Assembly: GCF_000633935.1 (NCBI RefSeq)
Contig: NZ_KK214998.1
Coordinates: forward strand, 74,356 to 138,355
DNA length: 64,000 nucleotides
Source of the DNA: Ectothiorhodospira haloalkaliphila ATCC 51935
GTDB lineage: Bacteria > Pseudomonadota > Gammaproteobacteria > Ectothiorhodospirales > Ectothiorhodospiraceae
Direction of reading: 5' to 3'
Part shown: one piece after another, positions 28,015 through 35,362 of the stretch
How positions within the stretch are numbered: position 1 is the stretch's first letter
Layout of the letters: each line of letters starts with the position of its first letter
Program-made: the position numbers and the translations under genes
Notes under the pieces: model-generated
What the model was told of the DNA's origin: nothing
Seen by the model: only the letters and a program-made list of their open reading frames with translations
Databases searched by the model: none

Positions 28015-29049
28015 ATGTACGAAGCCTACTTCAAGCTGGATCGCAAACCCTTCCAGCTCAGCCCTGACCCGCGCTACTTCTTTGGCAGCCGCATTCATCG
28101 GCGGGCGCTGGCCTATCTGCGTTACGGACTGAGCCAGGGTGAAGGCTTCATTGCCATCACGGGGGATGTGGGCACAGGTAAGACCACCCTGGTGCGCATG
28201 CTCTTCAACGAGCTCAACGATGACAACCTCATCGCCGCCCAGATCGTCACCACTCAACTCCAGGCCGATGACCTGCTGCGCATGGTGGCCATCGCCTTTG
28301 GGTTGGAGGTGGAGAAGGACAGCAAGGCGACCATCCTCTCCCGCCTGGAACGTTTCCTCACCGAGAGGGCCCGGGAAGGCAAGCGCATGCTGCTGGTGGT
28401 GGACGAGGCCCAGAACCTGCCCCCCCATGCCCTGGAAGAGCTGCGCATGCTCTCCAACTTTCAGGTGTCCGGTCGTCCACTTTTGCAAAGCTTCCTGCTC
28501 GGTCAGAACCAGTTCCGCCGCACCCTGCAGATGGCCGAACTGGAACAGTTCCGCCAGCGCTTCCTGGCCGCTTGCCACCTCACGCCCCTGTCGGAAGAGG
28601 AAACCCGGGAATACATCGAGTATCGCCTGGAGAACTCCGGCTGGCAGCGAGACCCGGACTTTACCCCTGAATCCTTCGCCGAGATCCACCGCCAGACCGA
28701 AGGCATCCCCCGACGCATCAACAGCCTGGCCGACCGCCTGCTGCTGTTCGCCTTCCTGGAGGAGCGGCACGAGATCGACGGTGCCGTGGTGCGTGCCGTG
28801 GCCCAGGAACTGGGCGAGGAGATGAACGCCCTCGCGGAAGAAACCGGTTCCGGGCCACTGGAAGGGGGCCTGGATCGCGGCGGTGTGTACGACGCCGAGG
28901 GCCTGCCGGCCCACTACTCCTGGAGCAACCTGGAACTGCGGGTCTCGGCACTGGAAAGCCGCATCCAGACCATGGAAAAGACCTTCTACCGGGAAATCTC
29001 CCAGGTCCGCCGCTTCATCAAGCATTTCCTGAAGGAGAAGCCCCAGTGA
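28015..29049 (+). CDS. XrtA-associated AAA ATPase (ExeA-like)
   Basis: 344 residues: MYEAYFKLDRKPFQLSPDP opening, Walker A GDVGTGKTT (about 49-57), Walker B LLVVDEAQNL, and an AAA lid helix region (RRINSLADRLLL). The C-terminus adds a short helical or coiled tail (ALESRIQTMEKTF). It is related to the secretion ATPase ExeA/GspA and to the general XrtA-system ATPase family. It presumably assembles or gates the export apparatus; the direct substrate is unknown. The stop overlaps the deacetylase start (GTGA). Confidence 0.92.
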   Translation: MYEAYFKLDRKPFQLSPDPRYFFGSRIHRRALAYLRYGLSQGEGFIAITGDVGTGKTTLVRMLFNELNDDNLIAAQIVTTQLQADDLLRMVAIAFGLEVEKDSKATILSRLERFLTERAREGKRMLLVVDEAQNLPPHALEELRMLSNFQVSGRPLLQSFLLGQNQFRRTLQMAELEQFRQRFLAACHLTPLSEEETREYIEYRLENSGWQRDPDFTPESFAEIHRQTEGIPRRINSLADRLLLFAFLEERHEIDGAVVRAVAQELGEEMNALAEETGSGPLEGGLDRGGVYDAEGLPAHYSWSNLELRVSALESRIQTMEKTFYREISQVRRFIKHFLKEKPQ

Positions 29050-29915
29050 CCCAGGTTCCCAACGCCCCCCAGTGCATCCGCAATGCCATGACCGTGGATG
29101 TGGAAGACTACTTCCAGGTCTCCGCCTTTGAGGAACACATCTCCCGGGGGAGTTGGGATGATCTGCCCTGCCGGGTGGAACAGAACGTGGATCGCATCCT
29201 GGAGATCTTCTCGGACCAGGGCGTGAAGGCCACCTTTTTCTATCTGGGGTGGGTGGCTCGCCGCTATCCGGAACTGGTGCGGCGCACCCGGGACGAGGGC
29301 CACGAGATCGCCAGCCACGGCTGGTCCCATATTCGTGCCACGGAACAGACCCAGGAGGCCTTCCGTCAGGATGTCTCCCGCACCAAGGCGCTGCTGGAGG
29401 ACGTGACCGGCGACCCGGTGCAGGGCTATCGGGCCGCCAGTTACTCCATTGGCCGCAACAACCTCTGGGCCCTGGATGTCCTTCAGGAAACGGGGTATCG
29501 CTACAGTTCCAGCATCTACCCCATCCGCCACGACCTCTACGGCATGCCCGAGGCCCCCCGCTTCGCCTTTTACCCCGTGGAGGGCGACCTGCTGGAGGTG
29601 CCGGTGACCACCCTGGAACTGGCGGGCCAGAAGTTCCCCTGCGGCGGTGGCGGCTATTTCCGCCTATTCCCCTATCACCTGTCCCGCTGGGCCATACAGC
29701 GTATCAATCAGGCCGAGGGGCAGCCGGCGGTGTTCTATTTCCACCCCTGGGAGATCGACCCGGACCAGCCCCGCCAGCAGAACATCGGCCTCAAGACCCG
29801 GGTTCGCCATTACCTCAACCTGAAGCGCACGGAATCGCGCCTCAAGCTACTGCTCAAGGACTTTCACTGGGACCGCATGGACCGCGTGTTCCTGGAGCCT
29901 GCCCCCAGCCCATGA
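29046..29915 (+). CDS. XrtA-system polysaccharide deacetylase (DUF3473 type)
   Basis: NodB-fold carbohydrate deacetylase expected to remove N- or O-acetyl groups from the polymer or its intermediates. Metal and catalytic motifs are visible: D18 and D21 in TVDVEDYF, H91 and H95 in SHGWSH, and YRAASYSIG. The C-terminal DUF3473 part ends with a YFHPWEID motif. No signal peptide is present, so action on cytoplasmic lipid-linked intermediates is likely (inference). The start is GTG overlapping the ATPase stop; the stop overlaps the FemAB gene by 4 bp. Confidence 0.93.
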   Translation: MTQVPNAPQCIRNAMTVDVEDYFQVSAFEEHISRGSWDDLPCRVEQNVDRILEIFSDQGVKATFFYLGWVARRYPELVRRTRDEGHEIASHGWSHIRATEQTQEAFRQDVSRTKALLEDVTGDPVQGYRAASYSIGRNNLWALDVLQETGYRYSSSIYPIRHDLYGMPEAPRFAFYPVEGDLLEVPVTTLELAGQKFPCGGGGYFRLFPYHLSRWAIQRINQAEGQPAVFYFHPWEIDPDQPRQQNIGLKTRVRHYLNLKRTESRLKLLLKDFHWDRMDRVFLEPAPSP

Positions 29916-30976
29916 CCGCACAGCCACAGACCTCAAGCCCGTCCACGAACCTGACCATCCAGCGCCTGGAGCCGGCGATGGAGTCTGGCTGGGAAGCCTT
30001 CGTGGATGCCTGCCCCGACGCCACCTTTTTCCACCGTGCCGGCTGGAAACGGGTGCTGGAGCAGGCCCTGGGGCATAAGGGCTATTACCTTTACGCCGAA
30101 TCCGGGGGCCGCATCCGCGGTGTGCTGCCCCTGGGGCATGTGAAGACCCTGCTGTTTGGCAATGCCCTGATCTCCGTGCCCTTCTGCGTGTACGGTGGCG
30201 TGGCCGCCGAGGATGCCGAGGCCGAGCAGGCGCTGATCCAGGCCGCCCAGGACCTGGCCGAGGAACTCCAGGTGGATTATCTGGAACTGCGCCACCGGGA
30301 GCGTCGCCTGCCCGAATGGCCCTGCAAGGACGACCTGTACGTGACCTTCCGCAAGCCCATCGATCCCGACCCGGACGTGAACATGAAGGCCATCCCCCGC
30401 AAGCAGCGGGCCATGGTGCGCAAAGGCATCAAGCGGGAACTGGCCTCGGAGCGGGATACGGGCATCGACCGATTCTTCCCCATTTATGCCGACAGCGTGC
30501 GCCGCCACGGCACGCCGGTGTTCGCCCGCCGGTTCTTTCAGGCCCTGATGGATGAGTTTGGCGAGGCGGCCCAGGTGACCACGGTCAGCCATGACGGGCA
30601 GCCCGTGAGCAGCGTGCTGAGCTTCCTGTTCCGGGATGAGGTGCTACCTTACTACGGCGGGGGCACCCCCGAGGCCCGTGACCTGGCCGCTTTTGATTTT
30701 CTCTATTGGGAGGTGATGCGCCGGGCCAGCCAGGAGGGCTACTGCCTGTTCGATTATGGTCGCAGCAAGCGGGGCACAGGCTCCTTCAGCTTCAAGAAGA
30801 ACTGGGGTTTCGAGCCGGAGCCGCTGCACTACGAATACCATCTGGTACGGGCGAAGGATGTGCCGGATATCAATCCCTTAAATCCCAAGTATCGGTTGTT
30901 CATTGCTGGCTGGAAGCGGTTGCCGTTGCCGGTGGCCAATGTGTTGGGGCCGGTGATCTCAAGGGGGTTGGGCTGA
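29912..30976 (+). CDS. XrtA/PEP-CTERM-associated FemAB-like acyl/aminoacyl transferase
   Basis: GNAT-fold double-domain protein related to FemAB peptidyltransferases. ATG 29912 (MTAQPQTSS) overlaps the deacetylase stop; the longer upstream frame is not used. In 354 residues it shows ACPDATFFHRAGWKRVLEQ near the N-terminus, the linker RKQRAMVRKGIKREL, and the C-terminal YCLFDYGRSKRGTGSFSFKKNWGF, written here in parts, which is diagnostic of the family. It may add an amino acid or acyl group to a sugar; the donor is unknown. A REP-like inverted pair lies directly downstream. Confidence 0.9.
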   Translation: MTAQPQTSSPSTNLTIQRLEPAMESGWEAFVDACPDATFFHRAGWKRVLEQALGHKGYYLYAESGGRIRGVLPLGHVKTLLFGNALISVPFCVYGGVAAEDAEAEQALIQAAQDLAEELQVDYLELRHRERRLPEWPCKDDLYVTFRKPIDPDPDVNMKAIPRKQRAMVRKGIKRELASERDTGIDRFFPIYADSVRRHGTPVFARRFFQALMDEFGEAAQVTTVSHDGQPVSSVLSFLFRDEVLPYYGGGTPEARDLAAFDFLYWEVMRRASQEGYCLFDYGRSKRGTGSFSFKKNWGFEPEPLHYEYHLVRAKDVPDINPLNPKYRLFIAGWKRLPLPVANVLGPVISRGLG

Positions 30977-31001
30977 TGGTGTGGAGTCCGTGCCTTCGAC
31001 T

Positions 31002-31029
31002 TTCGCGACCAAGGGTCGCTCCCACAGGG
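31002..31029 (+). repeat. REP-like element, forward copy
   Basis: Starts TTCGCGACC, loop AAG, then GGTCGC and CTCCCACAGGG. It is a diverged copy of the elements at 31062 and 34544, in the opposite orientation to the neighbouring copy, so the pair could fold into a long hairpin in the gap between femAB and the next glycosyltransferase gene. Confidence 0.75.
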
Positions 31030-31061
31030 AGCGGGGCCAGCACCACTCTATGTAGCACCAC

Positions 31062-31088
31062 CCCGTGGGAGCGGCCCTCGGCCGCGAA
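31062..31088 (-). repeat. REP-like element, inverted copy
   Basis: Its reverse complement begins TTCGCGGCC, loop GAG, GGCCGC, CTCCCACGGG. All 27 bases are identical to 34544-34570. It ends five bases before the GGAG ribosome site of the following glycosyltransferase gene, so folding could affect that gene's translation. Confidence 0.8.
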
Positions 31089-31103
31089 GGCCGGAGCCCG
31101 GTA

Positions 31104-32324
31104 ATGCCAAAACCCCACCTTCTGTTCCTGGCCCACCGAATCCCCTATCCCCCCAACAAGGGGGACAAGATCCGTTCCTTCAACCTGCTCAAGCACCTGG
31201 CGGCCCACTACCGGATCCACCTGGGCTGCTTCGTGGACGACCCGGCAGATTGGCGCTACCAGGACGATATCACCGCCTATTGCGAAGAAGCCCACCTTCA
31301 GGCCCTGCACCCCCGCCTGGCCAAGCTCAAGAGCCTGCGTGGCTTGCTGACCGGCCAGGCCCTCACGGTGCCCTATTATGCCGACGCCCGGATGCATGAC
31401 TGGGTGCATAAAAAGCTGGATGCCGGCATCGACCGGGTGTTGGTGTTTTCCTCGGCCATGGCTCAGTACCTGCGGCCCGAGGACCATGCAAAGTGCCATG
31501 TGGTGGTGGACTTCGTGGATGTGGATTCCGATAAATGGCGTCAGTACGCCCCATCGCATCGGTTTCCCATGAAGCAGCTCTACCTGCGCGAGTCACGCGA
31601 ACTGCTGGCCTTCGAACGCGAGACTTCTGCGCGGGCCACGGCCGGGGTCTTCGTCAGCCACGAAGAGGCGGAACTGTTCCGCCAACTGTCCCCCGAGACC
31701 GCCCGGATCACCCATGCCATCGACAACGGCGTGGATGTGGACTACTTCTCACCAGAGCACGCCTATCCCTCGCCCTTCCAGATAGGGGAGCATCATCTGG
31801 TCTTCACGGGCGCCATGGACTACTGGGCCAATGTGGATGCGGTGCGTTGGTTTGCCGAGTCGATCTTTCCGGGGATCTACAAACAGTGCCCCAAGGCCCG
31901 TTTCACCATCGTGGGCGCCCGCCCCAGTCCGGAGGTGAAACGGCTGGAAGAGATCGAGGGTGTGCAGGTGACCGGGGCGGTCAAGGACGTACGCCCGTAC
32001 CTGGCTTATGCCGCAGCCGCCGTCGCCCCCTTGCGCATTGCGCGCGGGGTGCAAAACAAGGTGCTGGAGGCCATGGCCATGGCCCGCCCGGTGATCGCCA
32101 CCTCCCAGGCCATGGATGGCCTGCGGGTGTGTGAGGATGTGGATCCCATGGTGGCTGACACACCCGATGCCCTGAATGCACTGGCGGTCGCGGTGTTGAC
32201 GGGGGAAATCCCCGATGACACCGGGGCGCGGAATCGGGCGTGCGTGTGCAGGCATTACAGTTGGGCGGAGCACATGGGGCGATTTGTGGATTTGCTGGAG
32301 AGTGATCGGGGGGCAGGAAAATAG
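31104..32324 (+). CDS. XrtA-associated glycosyltransferase, GT4 type (Stp1)
   Basis: GT-B fold sugar transferase conserved in exosortase A loci. ATG 31104 follows GGAG at seven bases and gives 406 residues; the longer GTG start at 31065 would run through the REP element. The N-terminus LFLAHRIPYPPNKGDKIRSF is characteristic of this subfamily. The C-terminal donor domain shows FTGAMDYWANVDAVRWF and the E-x7-E-like KVLEAMAMARPVIAT. It probably adds one sugar of the repeat unit at the cytoplasmic membrane face. xrtA starts on the base after its stop. Confidence 0.92.
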   Translation: MPKPHLLFLAHRIPYPPNKGDKIRSFNLLKHLAAHYRIHLGCFVDDPADWRYQDDITAYCEEAHLQALHPRLAKLKSLRGLLTGQALTVPYYADARMHDWVHKKLDAGIDRVLVFSSAMAQYLRPEDHAKCHVVVDFVDVDSDKWRQYAPSHRFPMKQLYLRESRELLAFERETSARATAGVFVSHEEAELFRQLSPETARITHAIDNGVDVDYFSPEHAYPSPFQIGEHHLVFTGAMDYWANVDAVRWFAESIFPGIYKQCPKARFTIVGARPSPEVKRLEEIEGVQVTGAVKDVRPYLAYAAAAVAPLRIARGVQNKVLEAMAMARPVIATSQAMDGLRVCEDVDPMVADTPDALNALAVAVLTGEIPDDTGARNRACVCRHYSWAEHMGRFVDLLESDRGAGK

Positions 32325-33941
32325 ATGAACACCAGCCCATCCAGCACACAAGCTCAACCCGATGCCCCGGCCCCCATCAAGGCCAGGAAGAGTGGCCTCC
32401 CATGGCCCCTGGCCCTCGGCCTGCTCGCCGCCGCCTTCCTGGCCATGCTGGCCCTCTATTGGCCCAGCGTGCAAAGCCTGGTGGGCATCTGGGCCAATTC
32501 CGACACCTATGCCCACGGCATGGTCATCCTCCCCATCAGCCTCTTCCTGGCCTGGACCCAGCGCCACCGACTGGCACAGGTCACGCCCAGCCCCAGCCTC
32601 TTCGGCGCCCTGGTCATCCTGGCCCTCGGCGTTGGCTGGTTCCTGGCCCGCGCCGCCGATGTCACCGTGGTACAGACCTTCGTGGTGGTGGCCATGGTCC
32701 CGGCGCTGGTGCTGGCCATCCTGGGCTGGCAGGTTTCCCGGGTGCTCATTTTCCCGCTGGCCTATCTGTTCTTTGCCTGGCCCGTGGGCAACTTTCTGGT
32801 GCCCATCCTGCAGGACTACACAGCCTGGTTCACCGTGTGGATGCTACGGGCCAGTGGCATCCCCACCTTCAGCGAAGGCTATTACATCAGCATCCCCGCC
32901 GGAGATTTCGTGGTGGCCGAGGTATGCAGCGGCATCCGCTACCTGATCGCCTCCGTGGCCCTGGGGCTGGTGTATGCCTATCTGGTCTATCGCAGCATCT
33001 GGCGCCGTCTGGCCTTTGTGGCCCTGTCCATCCTCGTACCCATCGTTGCCAATGGCCTGCGCGCCTACGGCATCATCATGATCGCCCACTGGACCAATAT
33101 GGAGCACGCCGTGGGGGTGGATCACCTGATCTATGGCTGGCTGTTCTTCGGGTTCGTGATGTTCCTGTTGTTCTGGATCGGCACCTTCTTCAGGGATGAC
33201 CACGAACCGCTCAGTGCCAAGGTCAAAGGGGAAGATGCCGCACCGGGTGCGGGCACAGGCCTTCCGCTGACCCGCAGCCTCGCCTCCCATGCCACCCCCA
33301 TCGTGGCCGTTGTGGTGGCCCTTGCCCTGGCCCCCAGCGGCGAGACCTGGCTTGACCAGCGCATGGCCGCCCTGGCCGGCGACCTGCGGCCCGAGGCCCC
33401 GTTGATGGCCGGTTGGGATGGTCCGGAAACCCTGGACGAGGCCCCCTGGAACCCTCGTTGGGCCGAGCCGGACACTCGCCTCCAGGTGGCCTACGCCAGC
33501 CCGCGCGGACACATGGAATGGCATGTGTATCATTACCGGCATGATCAGCCCGGTACTGACCTGATCCGCTATGACAACCGCATCTTTGATGGCGACCGCT
33601 GGCGGCGCATCAGCCAGGGCAGCCAAAACGTGACCCTGCCTGATGGCAGTCAGCGCCCGGTGCGCGAGACGCTGCTGCGGGGCAGGGAAGGGAATGACCG
33701 GGTGGTATGGCACTGGTATCAGGTGGCCGGACAGACCACCGTCCGTCCCATCGAGGTGAAGCTTCTGGAGGCCAGCGCCCGCCTCACCGGTCATCGGGAA
33801 GGCTCCCTGCTGGTAGTGGTGAGCGCTGAATACGAGATCTCAGCCGACGAGGCCCGGGACACCCTGGCGGGATTCCTGGAACAGTCGCCCCGCCGGGTGG
33901 CCGTGGTTGAATCGACGCCCCAGGTGGCCGCGGATGAGTGA
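32325..33941 (+). CDS. xrtA: Exosortase A fused to an EpsI domain
   Basis: Multi-pass membrane transpeptidase-like enzyme that cleaves and sorts PEP-CTERM proteins. The N-terminal part (to about residue 300) has eight or so membrane segments and the invariant catalytic set C201 (EVCSGIRYL), R246 (NGLRAYG) and H267 (DHLIYGW). The C-terminal about 220 residues are an EpsI-type periplasmic domain (WHVYHYRHDQPGTDLI, VWHWYQVAGQ). In some species these are separate genes. ATG 32325 follows AGGAAAATAG. It overlaps the next glycosyltransferase by 8 bp. All active-site residues are intact, so it should be functional. Confidence 0.95.
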   Translation: MNTSPSSTQAQPDAPAPIKARKSGLPWPLALGLLAAAFLAMLALYWPSVQSLVGIWANSDTYAHGMVILPISLFLAWTQRHRLAQVTPSPSLFGALVILALGVGWFLARAADVTVVQTFVVVAMVPALVLAILGWQVSRVLIFPLAYLFFAWPVGNFLVPILQDYTAWFTVWMLRASGIPTFSEGYYISIPAGDFVVAEVCSGIRYLIASVALGLVYAYLVYRSIWRRLAFVALSILVPIVANGLRAYGIIMIAHWTNMEHAVGVDHLIYGWLFFGFVMFLLFWIGTFFRDDHEPLSAKVKGEDAAPGAGTGLPLTRSLASHATPIVAVVVALALAPSGETWLDQRMAALAGDLRPEAPLMAGWDGPETLDEAPWNPRWAEPDTRLQVAYASPRGHMEWHVYHYRHDQPGTDLIRYDNRIFDGDRWRRISQGSQNVTLPDGSQRPVRETLLRGREGNDRVVWHWYQVAGQTTVRPIEVKLLEASARLTGHREGSLLVVVSAEYEISADEARDTLAGFLEQSPRRVAVVESTPQVAADE

Positions 33942-35205
33942 GGGCCCTCGCAAGGATGCCGTACCGCCACTGGTCGCCCACATCATTCACCGACTGGATG
34001 TGGGCGGCATGGAAAACGGTCTGGTGAACCTGATCAACCACATGCCGCCTCAGCGTTATCGGCACGCCATCATCTGCATGACCGACTACACCGACTTCGC
34101 CCAGCGCATCCAGCGTGACGACGTGAGCCTGCACGCCCTGAACAAGCGCGAGGGCAAGGACTTGGTCGTACATGGGCGGCTCTGGCGACTGCTGCGGGAA
34201 CTGCGGCCCGATATCGTTCACACCCGCAACATGGCCACCCTGGAATCCCAGGTGACAGCGGCCCTGGCCGGCGTGCGCCATCGGGTGCATGGTGAGCATG
34301 GTTGGGACATGGGGGATCTGGATGGCTCCCGCATCAAGACCCAGCGTCTGCGCCGGCTGGTGAGGCCGCTGGTGGGGCAGTACATTGCCCTGTCGCGGCA
34401 CCAGTTGGGGTATCTGCAGGACGCAATCGGGGTGCCGGCCTCGCGGTTGAATCATGTATGTAACGGTGTGAACACGGGGCGGTTTCGGCCGGCGGCTTTA
34501 CCGGATGATTCCGGGGTCAGGGAGGCTGATGGTGGCTTCGATATTCGCGGCCGAGGGCCGCTCCCACGGGGGGGCAGGGACGCAGCATTGCCAGAGGGAT
34601 TTGCGCCGGAGGGGACCACCGTGATCGGGGCCGTGATGCGCATGCAGGCGGTGAAGGCGCCCGAGGTACTGTTGGAGGCCTTCATCCAGTTGTGCCAGCG
34701 TCCGGGGCACGAGAGCGCCCGCCTGGTCATGATCGGTGATGGCCCGAAATTGGCCGGTTTACGTGAGCGCCTGGAGCAGGCTGGCTTGACCGATCGCGCC
34801 TGGCTGCCCGGCGCCCGGGATGACGTGCCCGATTTGATGCGGGCCATGGATCTGTTCGTCGTGCCCTCGCTGGCCGAAGGCATCTGCAATACCATCCTGG
34901 AGGCCATGGCCACGGGTCTGCCGGTCACTGCCACCCATGTGGGGGGCAACCCGGACCTGGTAGAGGAGGGGCGCACCGGCCGTTTGATCCCCGCCGGGGA
35001 CGTGGGCGCCCTGACGGACGCTCTGGCCGGGTATCTGGCCTCGCCGGAGACTGCGGCAGCCCATGGGACCAATGCACGCGCCCGCGCTGAGGCATCCTTC
35101 AGCATGGATGCGATGGTTCAGGGGTATATGGATGTTTATGATGGGCTGGTTGGGTCAGCCCCTCACCCCAACCCCTCTTCTCCCCAAAGGGGAGAGGGGG
35201 TCTAA
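33934..35205 (+). CDS. XrtA-associated glycosyltransferase, GT4 type (Stp2), with repeat-derived segments
   Basis: GT-B sugar transferase: N-terminus HIIHRLDVGGMENGLVNLIN, HGEHGWDMGDLDG, C-terminal domain VVPSLAEGICNTILEAMATGLPVTAT. ATG 33934 lies inside the xrtA 3' end. Two oddities are seen. Residues about 204-213 (DIRGRGPLPRG) in the interdomain linker are encoded by a REP-like element identical to the one at 31062-31088, and the linker is correspondingly long. The final residues (SAPHPNPSSPQRGEGV) and the stop are encoded by a copy of the CCCTCACCCC repeat. Both are in frame and outside the core folds, so activity is probably retained (inference). Confidence 0.9.
   Translation: MSEGPRKDAVPPLVAHIIHRLDVGGMENGLVNLINHMPPQRYRHAIICMTDYTDFAQRIQRDDVSLHALNKREGKDLVVHGRLWRLLRELRPDIVHTRNMATLESQVTAALAGVRHRVHGEHGWDMGDLDGSRIKTQRLRRLVRPLVGQYIALSRHQLGYLQDAIGVPASRLNHVCNGVNTGRFRPAALPDDSGVREADGGFDIRGRGPLPRGGRDAALPEGFAPEGTTVIGAVMRMQAVKAPEVLLEAFIQLCQRPGHESARLVMIGDGPKLAGLRERLEQAGLTDRAWLPGARDDVPDLMRAMDLFVVPSLAEGICNTILEAMATGLPVTATHVGGNPDLVEEGRTGRLIPAGDVGALTDALAGYLASPETAAAHGTNARARAEASFSMDAMVQGYMDVYDGLVGSAPHPNPSSPQRGEGV
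34544..34571 (+). repeat. REP-like element inside the Stp2 glycosyltransferase gene
   Basis: TTCGCGGCC-GAG-GGCCGC-CTCCCACGGGG. The first 27 bases match the reverse complement of 31062-31088 without a mismatch. The element keeps the reading frame open and falls between the two domains of the encoded enzyme. Confidence 0.85.
35161..35201 (+). repeat. CCCTCACCCC repeat, copy 1 of a local cluster, at the Stp2 stop
   Basis: CCTCACCCCAACCCC lead-in and a hairpin centred on CTCCCC-AAA-GGGGAG (35180-35194) extended by imperfect pairs. It encodes the tail of the glycosyltransferase and lies two bases before its TAA. Confidence 0.8.
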
Positions 35206-35237
35206 AGTTCCCATGCCCAGCGAGAAGTCTTCAAACT

Positions 35238-35276
35238 CCCTTCTCCCCTCGGGGGAGAAGGGCCGGGGATGAGGGG
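35238..35276 (-). repeat. CCCTCACCCC repeat, copy 2, inverted
   Basis: Stem CCCTTCTCCCC (35238-35248), TCG loop, exact complement (35252-35262), then CCGGGGATGAGGGG, which is the lead-in of the family read on the other strand. It is non-coding. Confidence 0.75.
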
Positions 35277-35302
35277 AACGGAGGGCACGGTACCAGCGGT
35301 GG

Positions 35303-35340
35303 CCCTCACCCCAACCCCTCTCCCGCAGGCGGGAGAGGGG
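35303..35340 (+). repeat. CCCTCACCCC repeat, copy 3, upstream of amidotransferase 1
   Basis: CCCTCACCCCAA lead-in and a 12-bp perfect stem (35315-35326 with 35329-35340). It ends 22 bases before the amidotransferase start codon. Hairpins here could attenuate transcription into the last gene of the operon, though no long T-tract follows. Confidence 0.8.
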
Positions 35341-35362
35341 CTCAATTAAAGAGAACAAGTTT

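Noticed and set aside
31062-35340. Repeats considered as a CRISPR array
   Set aside because: Copies are few, unevenly spaced and in both orientations, with no spacers and no cas genes.
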